Shown here piece after piece: positions 9,823-18,546 of a DNA stretch of 64,000 nucleotides (the stretch's first letter is position 1; every line of letters starts with the position of its first letter). Location: positions 248,001 to 312,000 of the forward strand of contig BBMW01000007.1 of NCBI GenBank assembly GCA_000759755.1, read 5' to 3'. Source of the DNA: Citrobacter werkmanii NBRC 105721 (GTDB lineage: Bacteria; Pseudomonadota; Gammaproteobacteria; Enterobacterales; Enterobacteriaceae). Position numbers and translations under genes: made by a program. The notes under the pieces were generated by a model that saw only the letters and a program-made list of their open reading frames with translations, was not told the DNA's origin and made no database searches.

Positions 9823-10500
9823 TCAGCGACCGATTATCACCACCTGCCCCCCGCCACCTTCATCCCGTGTGCTGATTTCCTGGGAGATCGTGCGGGAGCC
9901 GACCAGCATTTCACCGTACAACACCGGCAGGGCATTACCCTGTGCCACCATGTTGTCCAGTGATGAAAAATAGGTGTTCTGTTTGCCGTTATCGGTCTGC
10001 CGGGACGAGGGGATTTTTGCCTGCGGCGTCAGCATCTGCGCCACTCCACCCAGCATCATGGCCGCCCCCATAGAAAACAGAACTGAGGATACCGAAATAC
10101 CACCGGCAGATAGCGCCGCTCCCCAGGCTGCCATTGAAGTGCCTGCCGTAAAAAAGGACGCGCCGATTGCCACGGCACCCAATACAACCTGAAACAGACC
10201 ACCGGATTTTGCCCCTGCCATACGCGGGACAATATGAATAATGGCCCCGTCCGGCAGTGACTCATGCAGACGGGCTGACACGCTGGCTTCATCCACATCC
10301 TGACCGGCGATGCGTATCTGATACCAGCCATCATTCATTTTCTGCCGGAAGCCCGGTATCTGCATGGCCAGCGCGTAAATGGCCTCGGCCCCCGTTTTTA
10401 TACTGAGGCTGAAGCGGCGGCCAAATCGTTGTAAATCCCCGTGAAGGCAGATTCGTGCCATGCCTGGTGTCGCCAGATTGAGTGTGTGCGGCGTTGCCAT
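9823..10500 (-). CDS. I: Tail assembly protein I, 225 aa
   Basis: Homologue of lambda gpI by order (K, I, J) and by the beginning MATPHTLNLATPGMARICLHGDLQRFG, typical of this family. The N-terminal half is soluble with a ubiquitin-like beta-grasp look. Residues about 110-165 are strongly hydrophobic and rich in Gly and Ala (GAVAIGASFFTAGTS..., SMGAAMMLGG), a feature of gpI. The start overlaps the end of gene K by about 100 bases in another frame, also as in lambda. It is needed to start the tail tip. Confidence 0.85.
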   Translation of the reverse strand: MATPHTLNLATPGMARICLHGDLQRFGRRFSLSIKTGAEAIYALAMQIPGFRQKMNDGWYQIRIAGQDVDEASVSARLHESLPDGAIIHIVPRMAGAKSGGLFQVVLGAVAIGASFFTAGTSMAAWGAALSAGGISVSSVLFSMGAAMMLGGVAQMLTPQAKIPSSRQTDNGKQNTYFSSLDNMVAQGNALPVLYGEMLVGSRTISQEISTRDEGGGGQVVIIGR

Positions 10501-11144
10501 TTGTCGGTATACCTCTCGCGTTTACTGAGCTGGTCAGGAATATGGTGTAACAGTTCGCCGTCGCCGCAGTAAATCGCGGCATGGTTGGCAACCGATGAAC
10601 CAAAACAACAAATCAGAATGTCTCCGGGCTGTGCCTCTGCGGCATTCACGCGGTAAAAACCGGTCGCCTCCAGATTATCCAGATAGAGATTATCTCCCTG
10701 CTTCCACCAGTCCTCCCCCCGCGCAAAATCCGGCATCTCAATACCGGCCAGATGGTACGCATCGCGGAACAGGGTGTAACAGTCCGTCACGCCATGCTCA
10801 AATGCCCGCCCGGTGAGAAAAGGCATGCAGCGAAATTTGTATATCCGGTCATCGCAGACCAGCCACCACGGCAGGCCACTTTGCACCTGCAGGCGGCGAT
10901 CAACATCGCTGAGGAACGGCAGGCCATCGGGATGGCTGTGTACCAGGGCCACCACATCACCCGCCGACTGCGCCTGAATGTAATCTGCCGGATCCATACG
11001 GAAATAATGGGTCGGTTCAGAGGAAAGATTCTGGCAGGGAAAATACCGCTCCCCGGCAGTCGTGTTCACCACCCAGCCGCACGATTCAGCTGGCGCACAC
11101 GCAGCAGCATGCGCCAGGAGTGTTTTTTTCATGGGTATATCCAT
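10398..11144 (-). CDS. K: Tail assembly protein K: JAB/MPN plus NlpC/P60 peptidase, 248 aa
   Basis: Residues about 5-100 are the JAB1/MPN metalloprotease-like domain: ESCGWVV and HSHPDGLPFLSDVD, where HxHP..S..D binds zinc. Residues about 110-240 are the NlpC/P60 cysteine peptidase domain, with TDCYTLFRDAYH holding the catalytic Cys and NHAAIYCGDGELLHH the His. This two-domain layout is that of lambda gpK, a tail-tip protein thought to cut peptidoglycan during DNA entry. Its ATG overlaps the stop of L (TGATGG), which suggests translational coupling. A start at MKKTLL four codons later is possible. Confidence 0.9.
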   Translation of the reverse strand: MDIPMKKTLLAHAAACAPAESCGWVVNTTAGERYFPCQNLSSEPTHYFRMDPADYIQAQSAGDVVALVHSHPDGLPFLSDVDRRLQVQSGLPWWLVCDDRIYKFRCMPFLTGRAFEHGVTDCYTLFRDAYHLAGIEMPDFARGEDWWKQGDNLYLDNLEATGFYRVNAAEAQPGDILICCFGSSVANHAAIYCGDGELLHHIPDQLSKRERYTDKWQRRTHSIWRHQAWHESAFTGIYNDLAAASASV

Positions 11145-11839
11145 CAGGAAAGACGGTTAATGGAGAGGAAACAGCCGATGCGCGGCAGGTTATTACGCAG
11201 CTCGCAGCCAGTTCGGCATTTACTGCAGGCATCTTTTTCCGGGTCTGCCGTGGGCTTGTCAAACTCATCCGCCACAGGCGGACCGGCATAGCCACACTCA
11301 TCAGAACGGTAGGTCCAGTTGCAGACATCAGCCAGCATGATCCGCGCCGGAAACACGCTGCCGTCCGTTTCGGTCGGTGTGGCCAGCACAAAAGTCGCCG
11401 TGGTGGCTTTCAGTTCGGATAACTGTTCTATCCTCCAGCGACTGACCACTTCCTGTTCCGGATCGGCCTCCGGATTGCCGCCTGTAAAGTTCACCGCATC
11501 GAGAAAACGGGCGTATACCACATGCCTTACCACCGTGGCCCCGACCAGGCTCTGCATATCTGCCGCAAGTCCCGTAACCATGCCAAACAGGTTCGACACT
11601 GCCAGCGTCGGGCGGGCGGAAGTTCCTTTCCCCACCAGGTCGAATCCGGTTCCCTGTATCGGGTAAACGTCATACTTCCGGCCCTGCCAGGTGACCGGCT
11701 CGCCCTTCTCGTTCGCTTCATTTGAAAAATAGTAACGCTGGCCACCAAAGGCCGTCAGGTCGATTTCCCACAAATCAATGCGGGCCGACTGCTCGGTTTT
11801 CGTGGTTTCGTTGAGGGTGTTCTGAGGTATATCCTGCAT
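11144..11839 (-). CDS. L: Minor tail protein L, 231 aa
   Basis: Recognised as lambda gpL by the M-L-K order, by its length and by the C-terminal cysteine cluster (CNWTYRSDECGYAG, CSKCRTGCELRNN) that binds an iron-sulfur cluster in lambda L. The N-terminus begins MQDIPQNTLNETTKTEQSAR. It lies at the tail tip under J. The stop overlaps the start of K. Confidence 0.92.
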   Translation of the reverse strand: MQDIPQNTLNETTKTEQSARIDLWEIDLTAFGGQRYYFSNEANEKGEPVTWQGRKYDVYPIQGTGFDLVGKGTSARPTLAVSNLFGMVTGLAADMQSLVGATVVRHVVYARFLDAVNFTGGNPEADPEQEVVSRWRIEQLSELKATTATFVLATPTETDGSVFPARIMLADVCNWTYRSDECGYAGPPVADEFDKPTADPEKDACSKCRTGCELRNNLPRIGCFLSINRLS

Positions 11840-11847
11840 AAGGGTCC

Positions 11848-12180
11848 TTAAGCAATAACCTGCTCAAATTTACAGCTGAAATCGGAATACGTGACGTTGT
11901 CCGTAACAGACCACTCCCGGCAGACAACTTTTATCGTGCGGTTGTATTTTGGCGGTCGCCACAGAAAGGCTTTATATCCTCCGTGCTCGGTCAGGAACGC
12001 TTCAAGTGCGGTGCGGGAATTGTCCGACGTGATACGGAAAACAGGCTGGAAGTTAATTAACTGATGGTTGAGTCCGGTCGGGCGACGTTGCTCGTAGCCA
12101 TCCCCCAATTTAATGGTTGTCACCGAAGGGGAAACAGAAGACGGCATCCCCTCCCTGGGTACCCAATGAAAGGTTTTCAC
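11848..12180 (-). CDS. M: Minor tail protein M, 110 aa
   Basis: Length and sequence (MKTFHWVPREGMPSS..., FSCKFEQVIA at the end) fit lambda gpM, a tail tip protein. The gene starts right at the end of the tape measure gene (TAA at 12181) and is followed 8 bases later by L. No membrane segment is seen, and no change that would suggest inactivity. Confidence 0.88.
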   Translation of the reverse strand: MKTFHWVPREGMPSSVSPSVTTIKLGDGYEQRRPTGLNHQLINFQPVFRITSDNSRTALEAFLTEHGGYKAFLWRPPKYNRTIKVVCREWSVTDNVTYSDFSCKFEQVIA

Positions 12181-15100
12181 TTATCCTCCCGCCAGCATGC
12201 CGCCATCGCGGCCCTGAGTTCTCAGGATGCTCATGACACGCGTGTCGACCATTTTGACCAGCATCTGCGATGCCTGCGGCCCTATCTGCCCGTTTTGCCC
12301 GTCATTCTGAATAATAATGTGATACTCAGGTGAATAAACAATCCCACCATTCATACCACTACCAGAGGAACCCGGCTCACCCAGCGCCCTGACACCCAGC
12401 GTACCGTCAGTCGTTTTTGCCAGAGGCATAATGGCTTCCGGACCTGCTTCACCAAACACGCCTGCCCCCTTTGCAAAAGCAAACAGGGTCGGGCTGTCAT
12501 AGATGCCGTTACTGTAGGCACTTAATGAAGGTGAGTCATTAACACCGCCTTTCGCATTAAAGCTAAAATTGCTTCCATAACTGCTGATGGCCGTGCCGGT
12601 ACTCGCGCTGGCTGCACCACCAAAAAGACTGCCGCCGATACCCATAATGGATTTCAGGATGGTGTTGGTAATCAGCGCCTGCGCTGCCATATCGACAAGG
12701 TTTTTAATCACCGACTGTGTCAGGGAGGAAAATAACCCGATCATCCCGTCCCGGAGTGTCTGTGTACCGTTCAGCATGCCGGTCAGCATGTTGGAGGTTC
12801 GCTCCTGGGTTGTTTCCATCAGACCGATGGCGAGGCTGTTCAGGTTTCCCTGCGACTTATACAGCTCCACCGCCGTCTGGTACTGCGCATCCGCAGAATC
12901 CTTATCCGCCTTTTGCTTCAGCAGTTCGTACTGCTCTTTGTTGATCGCATCGTTCTGGTAAAAAGCCTGCAGCAGTGACTGACGCTCGGCCAGTTGATTG
13001 CGCAGTTCTGCCAGCGGATCAACCGTCCCGGCGATATCAATCAGAGGGGCAGACATTGCCGCTGCCTGTGCCTGTAACAGTTCGCGGGCCGTACTTTGTG
13101 CCAGCGTGATTCTGGCCGTCTGGTATTCCTTTTCATCCAGAAGACGGGCATCCAGGAGCGACTTCAGCTCCTGGCTCGCTTCGCGCTCTTTTGTAAGAGT
13201 TGCTCTGGCTGGCGCATACTGTTCTGCCAGTTCGAGGCGCTGTTTCTGATAGTTTTCAGCATTCAGCAGAAGCGTCTTCTGAATATCGGCCTCGCTGGCT
13301 CCGTCAGCGCGGGCGGCTTCAAGGAGTTTTCTGGCGCTTTCCTGCTCCTGCAGGTTGATTCGTCCGAGACTGGAGGCATGCGCCGCTTCGATTTCACGCC
13401 GCAGTTGCTCATACTGGTTAACCTTCGCCTTTTGCCCCTTACCTGTATCCCCGCCTTCCCCGGTCCAGGGGGTATCAGGTTTATCGCTCCCTGTTTCATT
13501 CCCTGGTTTATCCGGCTTCGGCGTGGGATCGGTTTTCCCTGATTTAGCCTGTTCTATCGCCTCTCTGACAATTTTTTGCCGTTCTTTGAGGAGTTTTACC
13601 CCTGCTCAACGGCATCCAGATCCCCTTTGTAGCGGGTTTTATCATTCTGTACGCCTTTAAGTTGTCCGAACGGATCGAAGCCACTCAAGCCATCAATACG
13701 GCTTTCCGCATCCTGAATTTCTTTAATCAGTTTATTTCGCTGAATAACCTGATTCTCAAACTGTTCATCAATGTCCAGCTGCTTCACGTTGAGCTGGTTA
13801 AGCGACAGTTTTTTTAGCTCTTCATTCGTCTCAACAACAGCATTTTTCAGGTCAATCGCTGACTGACGGGCATTCTTCGCCTGATTATGGAAATAGAGCA
13901 ACGCCGAACCGGCAAGCATCGCCGCCCCCACCGGACCGCCCACCAGTGCCAGCGCCCCTCTGGCCATACCTACTGCTGCAGAGACTGCGCGGGCTGAAAC
14001 GGAAAGCTGTTTATTGGCAGCATTCAGCTGGCTCTTTGCCTGGGTGGAGAGTAGTGTCTGCTCGGTTTCCTGCCGGATTAAGCGGTTAAACTCGCTCTGG
14101 TAACTCACGTTAAGGCCAAATTGTCTGGCGCTTTTCTCCATCTCCCGATAACGCCCGAATTCTGCGTTATTCTGCGCCAGCGTGGCAGCGGTACTTTCCA
14201 GCGTTTTGCGCGCCATATCGGCCTGCGCCATCGCGCTGGCCCTGACTGCCTGCTGCTGCTCAACCCAGGCACCGATGTTCCCCCTGATACCTGCCGTCAG
14301 TTTTGTCGCCAGAACAGGAATCAGCGTATACAGCGCAACGTTGGCGACCGTATTAAAATTATCCGTCAGGCCATTAATGGCATCGGTAACGGTCTGAACA
14401 CCACTGCGCAGCGGGCCGTTTCCGCTCTGTCCTACCTTAATAATCAGACCTTCAAAAGCCGAAGTCAGGCTGAGAAGATCGCCGTTCAGGTTATTTACCC
14501 TGATTTCGGCCTGCTCATGCGCGGTCTGCGTACCGGTCAGGGCGGCGGTCAGCGACTCCACCTTTTCGCGGTTCTGCACCAGGATGGATGCCGCGCTGAG
14601 GTTTTCCACCCCGAACAGCTTTACGGCCTGCCTGGTTGACAGGTTTTTTCCCGCCAGGTTCTCCAGCGCCTGGCTCAGCCCGACAACAGAAGGCTTCAGG
14701 GTTTTATCGGTTCCCTTCTCCAGATTCAGGATCACGTTACGCAGCGCGGTCCCGGCCTCGCCGCCTTTCACCTCGCGCTCTGCCAGTACCTGTATGGCAG
14801 CATTGAGGGTTTCAAAACCCACGCCAGCCTGTGCCGCTGCCACCCCGCCATTTTTAATCGCGGCAGCAGTATCGGCTATCTCCGATGAGCCAAATTTCGC
14901 GCCAGCAGCCAGCACGTTGATATACCGGTCGGCTTCACTGGCTCCCGCCCCAAACTGGTTTAATGACAGGGCCAGCGTTCGGGTGGCATCCGGAAGCGTG
15001 GTCCCTGCCGCCTGGGCCAGCGTTAACGCGCTTTTGGTCGCCGCTGTCAGCCCCGCAGAGGTACTCAGCAGTTCAGGCTTTGCCGAAGCCATCAGTTTAA

Positions 15101-15482
15101 TGGCCTCGGCGGCCTGTGATGCGCTGTATTCCGTTGTGCGGCCCATTTCCTGCGCCGCCTGATCGTACAGTTTCATCTGCGCACTGGTGGCACCGGTGAT
15201 AGCCTGCAAATCCGACAACGACTGGCTGTACTGCCGCGTGGTGCTGATAATGGTGCCCAGCGATAACCCCGCCCCGGCAAAACCTGCCAGCCTGCCAGCC
15301 AGCCCTGATACCGAAGCAGAAACACGCTTATAGGCATCCTCCGTCTTTTTCGCATCAGCCCGGGCATTGCGGTTAAACTGGCGTGACTGACTCTCAGCGC
15401 TGCCGTAGGCGCTCATCAGCTGCGATTTAAAGTTCGCTGCATTCAGATGCAGCCCAACGGCAAGAGAGGCAACGTCACCCAT
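12181..15482 (-). pseudogene. H: Tail tape measure protein H, split by a frameshift
   Basis: Start ATG 15482 (MGDVASLAVGLHLNAANF) overlaps the end of the GT frame. The first frame runs to a TAA at 13596. Just there the second frame opens at about 13605 and stays open to 12181, ending RTQGRDGGMLAGG, the usual H end. Adding one G to the GGGG run at 13599-13602 joins them as DAVEQGVKLLKERQ and gives about 1100 residues, a normal length for this family. The N-terminal part has the TP901-like core (TGATSAQMKLYDQAAQEMG); coiled coils follow, and hydrophobic segments lie near the joint and in the C-terminal part. H sets tail length, so a true deletion would block virion assembly. A homopolymer sequencing error would explain it equally well. 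Confidence 0.85.
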
Positions 15483-16092
15483 TACATTAATACCTTCATG
15501 ACTGCCGCACACTGCGCATCCAGACTCTGGTTCGCTGCTGCGGGTGATTTAACAGGGGGCGGGTTATTGTCAGAACCTTCTGGCGAAGGCTTTTTGAAAA
15601 TGCCCTGTTTTAGGAAGAAAGCACGCCAGTGGAAAAGCGTGTCAGCCGGAAGCGCCGCAATTTTTGACGGGTCAGGCTCGCCCCAGCGGTCGGCCAGCCA
15701 GAAAATCAGCTCCAGCCAGGGCGAGTCACTCAGTTTTTTTCGGCGGTTTCCAGCTTACCGATGGCGTGCTTTTTCACTTTATCGATGGCATCCAGAAGCA
15801 CAACATTATCGTGTGCCGCCAGCAGCTCCTTCGCCGTGGGTTTGTCTTTGGCTTTAATCGGCGAGCCGTCAGGCTGAACCAGGCTGTCGATAACAATCTG
15901 TACGCTCAGCTCAGACGCCATGCGGGCATTGCCTGAGGTCTGCGCCTCAATGAGTGCATCTTCATGATCAATAAGCTCAGCCGCCGTCAGCCGACGCAGG
16001 TAAACCTTTGTGCCTAAAATTTCAGTTTCAGTCGGCGTGGATTTCGTTTTGAGCAGTGCATTTTTCAGTGCGGAGAGGCTAAATTCAGACAT
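15482..16092 (-). CDS. Tail assembly chaperone GT made by -1 frameshift, 203 aa
   Basis: Gene G ends at GAA AAA AAC TGA. The heptamer A AAA AAC at 15739-15733 is a classic -1 slip site. After slipping, the frame continues LSDSPWLELIFWLADRW... for 83 residues and stops at TAA 15484-15482, overlapping the ATG of H. The extension matches gene T of lambda in place and in its acidic/aromatic opening. In lambda the G to GT ratio is set by this slip, and both proteins hold the tape measure and bring the tube protein during assembly. Confidence 0.88.
15730..16092 (-). CDS. G: Tail assembly chaperone G, 120 aa
   Basis: The main product of the G/T locus, starting MSEFSLSALKNALL and ending at the stop just after the slip site. 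It lies between the tail tube gene and the tape measure gene, as in lambda. The protein is helical and acidic with no membrane segment. It would coat the tape measure protein until the tube forms around it. Confidence 0.88.
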   Translation of the reverse strand: MSEFSLSALKNALLKTKSTPTETEILGTKVYLRRLTAAELIDHEDALIEAQTSGNARMASELSVQIVIDSLVQPDGSPIKAKDKPTAKELLAAHDNVVLLDAIDKVKKHAIGKLETAEKN

Positions 16093-16113
16093 GGTGTATC
16101 CTGTTTTTCAGAC

Positions 16114-16136
16114 GAAAAAAAACCGCCCGGAGGCGG
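16114..16136 (-). terminator. Intrinsic terminator between V and G
   Basis: The minus strand has CACCGCCTCCGGGCGG followed by eight T. It follows the tail tube gene, so it may help to make much more V than the chaperones. Same hairpin as after I and J. Confidence 0.8.
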
Positions 16137-16154
16137 TGTGTTACGGGAAACGGA

Positions 16155-16637
16155 TTACGCTCCGGCATCTGGCGCCGGGGCGGCGATCCCCCATTTAATG
16201 TTGTTTTGCTTACCCTGCACTGTAATCTGGATAACTTCACTGGCAGGCGCTGTGATTTCGTTCATCTGCCAGCCTGAAAGCGCGAGGATCATTGAGGCCG
16301 TTCGTTTGTTCGGCAGCTCAATATAAAACTGAACGGTCTTACGCTGTTCTGCAGCATTGAGGAACGCGGTGAAATCCTCGTTTCCCGGGTCGTCAATGAA
16401 TCCCAGCGATTTCTCCGGCCCTTCCGGAAGGTCGGATATTGACTGCTTACTCTTGTCCAGCAGGGTGGTACAGTCGACAAATCCTCCCGTCTGACCTGTC
16501 GCGCCCAGCGCCTTACAGTTAATCAGGGGTTTGAGCGCCGCCACAGCGGCCCCCACCTCGCCGAACTTCACCACCGTCCCGGCAGGAAGCATTGCGTACT
16601 CAGGGGATGATTTTGGCGTGTTATTTTCATCAGCCAT
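16155..16637 (-). CDS. V: Major tail tube protein V, 160 aa
   Basis: The gene lies between the tail terminator genes and G, the place of lambda V. The sequence is beta-rich, as expected for the tube fold shared by siphophages (FTAFLNAAEQRKTVQFYIELPNKR, then MILALSGWQMNEITAPASEVIQITVQGK). It lacks the extra Ig-like domain at the C-terminus of lambda V and is shorter. It forms the hexameric rings of the tail tube. A strong hairpin terminator follows. Confidence 0.85.
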   Translation of the reverse strand: MADENNTPKSSPEYAMLPAGTVVKFGEVGAAVAALKPLINCKALGATGQTGGFVDCTTLLDKSKQSISDLPEGPEKSLGFIDDPGNEDFTAFLNAAEQRKTVQFYIELPNKRTASMILALSGWQMNEITAPASEVIQITVQGKQNNIKWGIAAPAPDAGA

Positions 16638-16670
16638 AATGATTCTCTCTTAAATAGTGGGCAGCGGTTG

Positions 16671-17072
16671 CTACCTGTTCTGAATGCCATTGCGGATTTC
16701 TACGGTCAGAATGCGCAGAACCTTCTGGACGTTGTAATCCAGTGCCGGACGGATGAACGGATCGGCAACCTGTTTAACCGTACCGAACTCCTGGGCCAGC
16801 GCTTTCATGTAATGCTTTTTGCTGGGGCCAACCCGAAGGATGACCACCGTATTTCCGCGACCTTTCCGGGTGGAGGAGCGAATTTTGATGGAATCACGCA
16901 TATGCTCTGCAGAGGACGCCTCGTCGAAGCCGGCATGTTGTTTCATGTCTTCTTCCACCACTTTCAGCGCCTCACGCCCTGCATCACGTAACACCTTCGT
17001 GCCGACCTTTTCACCGAGCGCAGTAAGCTGCCGCTCCAGCTCGTCCAGCCCTTTTACGTCCATAGTGATCAT
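16671..17072 (-). CDS. HK97 gp10-like tail completion protein (lambda Z type), 133 aa
   Basis: MDVKGLDELERQLTALGEKV at the start and AHEFGT-like AQEFGTVKQVADPFIRPALD near the end are the marks of the HK97 gp10 family. These proteins finish the head-proximal end of the tail. ATG 17072 overlaps the stop of the gene before (ATGA). The Arg-rich middle (RSSTRKGRGN) may contact DNA or partners. Confidence 0.85.
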   Translation of the reverse strand: MITMDVKGLDELERQLTALGEKVGTKVLRDAGREALKVVEEDMKQHAGFDEASSAEHMRDSIKIRSSTRKGRGNTVVILRVGPSKKHYMKALAQEFGTVKQVADPFIRPALDYNVQKVLRILTVEIRNGIQNR

Positions 17073-17455
17073 GGTGAGGCGTCCCGGTAGTGAAAGGTAA
17101 AATCCCGCACGAGCCGGTACTGAATATTGCCGCTGGTCAGCACCGTTTTACTCTGCTGTATTCCACCACGGACCACATTCTGCACGGGAAAACCCTCCAG
17201 CTGGCCATGCACGATAGCGGTCCATTCCGCGCTGATTTTCTTATCCAGCTGTAACAGGCGGGTGTAGTCATTAAGCAGATGAATCGCTATCTGGAAGCGG
17301 CCCGCAATCAGACCTGTGCGCAACAGTCCGGCGTACAGCTCCGGATCGGAAATACACTGGTAAGTAATCCCCTCCTGCAGCTCATCAGGCAGGAGCAGAG
17401 GATAAACATCCAGCCCGGTCAGGCGTTCAAGTGCTGTCTTTAATGCCAGCTCGAT
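17069..17455 (-). CDS. Tail terminator-like protein (lambda U / DUF3168-like), 128 aa
   Basis: The start MIELALKTALERLTGL at 17455 overlaps the preceding gene by 29 bases. Length and position between the head closure gene and the gp10-like gene fit the tail terminator or tail completion group. The sequence has a Leu-rich first helix, then beta strands, ending FTFHYRDASP. The assignment rests more on order than on a sure motif. Confidence 0.7.
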   Translation of the reverse strand: MELALKTALERLTGLDVYPLLLPDELQEGITYQCISDPELYAGLLRTGLIAGRFQIAIHLLNDYTRLLQLDKKISAEWTAIVHGQLEGFPVQNVVRGGIQQSKTVLTSGNIQYRLVRDFTFHYRDASP

Positions 17456-17777
17456 CATGACGTGCGTCTGCCTCCCCTGTGATGATGATGCGGTCCGCAA
17501 GACGTTCGACGTTACGAACGGTATAAACCCGGTCAGACGTCGTTATTTTCCAGTCGATATCAATATTCAGGTTCGGATGAGTGGTAAAAAGACACGTTTC
17601 AACAACCTGCTGTTGATCCAGTGTGCGGACCTTTCTGCCCGATACCAGCTCGCGCTTCGCCCAAGCTTTCCCGGTCGCGACCAGTTGTTCCGGCAGATGT
17701 TCACCCAGCGGCCCCCGGCCGGATTGCATATACCCAATCGAAAGACGACAGGTCATTTCTTCCGGCTTCAGGCTCAT
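17427..17777 (-). CDS. Head-tail joining (head closure) protein, 116 aa
   Basis: Start MSLKPEEMTCRLSIG at 17777 overlaps the stop of the connector gene. The sequence is mostly beta and contains WKITTSDRVYTVRNVERLADRIIITGEA, as in the phage head-tail joining family (Pfam H_T_join). Such proteins form the ring between connector and tail. Confidence 0.8.
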   Translation of the reverse strand: MSLKPEEMTCRLSIGYMQSGRGPLGEHLPEQLVATGKAWAKRELVSGRKVRTLDQQQVVETCLFTTHPNLNIDIDWKITTSDRVYTVRNVERLADRIIITGEADARHDRAGIKDST

Positions 17778-18097
17778 ACCGTGTTCTCCTGCAACGGGAA
17801 AAGAAGGTGCCGGACCGCAGCCGTCTCCAGCCACTGACCAGTGAAACCATTCAGATACGCATCCCCGACCAGATACTGCATGGCCAGCTGGATATCTTCA
17901 TCCGCCACAAAACCGCGTACCCCTTCCGGCAGCGCCTGCAGTTCGTCATCGCTTCCCACCAGTTTGCAGTAGTAGTCACGCTCAATACTCTTCTGCGCTG
18001 CCGCCACCATTTTAGTGAGCATGTCGTCATGCTCCGTGAAATCCGGCTCCAGACGGAGCTGGGTTTTCACATCATCCAATGTCAGTATCATGGTCAT
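17774..18097 (-). CDS. Head-tail connector (HK97 gp6-like), 107 aa
   Basis: MILTLDDVKTQLRLEPDFTEHDDML followed by AAQKSIERDYYCKLV is the typical beginning of gp6-like connectors, all helical proteins that sit under the portal. The true start may be MILTL at 18091 rather than 18097. It overlaps the gene before it by 26 bases. Confidence 0.85.
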   Translation of the reverse strand: MTMILTLDDVKTQLRLEPDFTEHDDMLTKMVAAAQKSIERDYYCKLVGSDDELQALPEGVRGFVADEDIQLAMQYLVGDAYLNGFTGQWLETAAVRHLLFPLQENTV

Positions 18098-18449
18098 CGG
18101 CTCCCTTGCGGGGACTCAGCACCTTTTCCGCATCTTCTGGCCATACCGCAATATGGCGTTCAACCAGTTTCTCTGCGTACTCAGCATCAAAACAGGCCGT
18201 ATCACCGCGTGAATAACGATGATAGGGTCCCAGGAAAAAAACCGCTTTCCGCGCCACTTCTGCTCCCGTCAGGCCCGTGGCCCCGTTTGTTTCACTTCCG
18301 GTCAGATCAACACCTGTATCACCTGAACCCGCTGCAGTATTCTGACCGCCATCCCCGTCCACTGTATTTTCCGGCGTCAGTTCATCCGGCTTTTTCACAT
18401 CACCGGCTGCAGCCGCCGCTGCCGCTGCTTTTGCCGCTTTCGTCGTCAT
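18072..18449 (-). CDS. Phage head region protein of unknown function, 125 aa
   Basis: The first 60 residues are low complexity (MTTKAAKAAAAAAAAG, then Asp/Gly/Asn/Thr-rich) and probably disordered. Residues about 65-110 form a compact part, VFFLGPYHRYSRGDTACFDAEYAEKLVE, seen in many head gene clusters between capsid and connector. Its job is not known to me. It lies 97 bases after the capsid gene beyond a terminator and overlaps the connector gene. Confidence 0.75.
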   Translation of the reverse strand: MTTKAAKAAAAAAAAGDVKKPDELTPENTVDGDGGQNTAAGSGDTGVDLTGSETNGATGLTGAEVARKAVFFLGPYHRYSRGDTACFDAEYAEKLVERHIAVWPEDAEKVLSPRKGADDHDTDIG

Positions 18450-18463
18450 CGTTTTGCTCCTGA

Positions 18464-18488
18464 AAAGAAAAAACCCGCTGCTGCGGGC
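18464..18488 (-). terminator. Intrinsic terminator after the capsid gene
   Basis: Minus strand CCCGCAGCAGCGGG followed by TTTTTT. It separates the most strongly needed gene (capsid) from the connector genes. Confidence 0.8.
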
Positions 18489-18546
18489 CTGGGGAATTAC
18501 GTGCTTTTACGCTGTGCGACCGTGGTCGCACAGAGTGCAGGACCGG

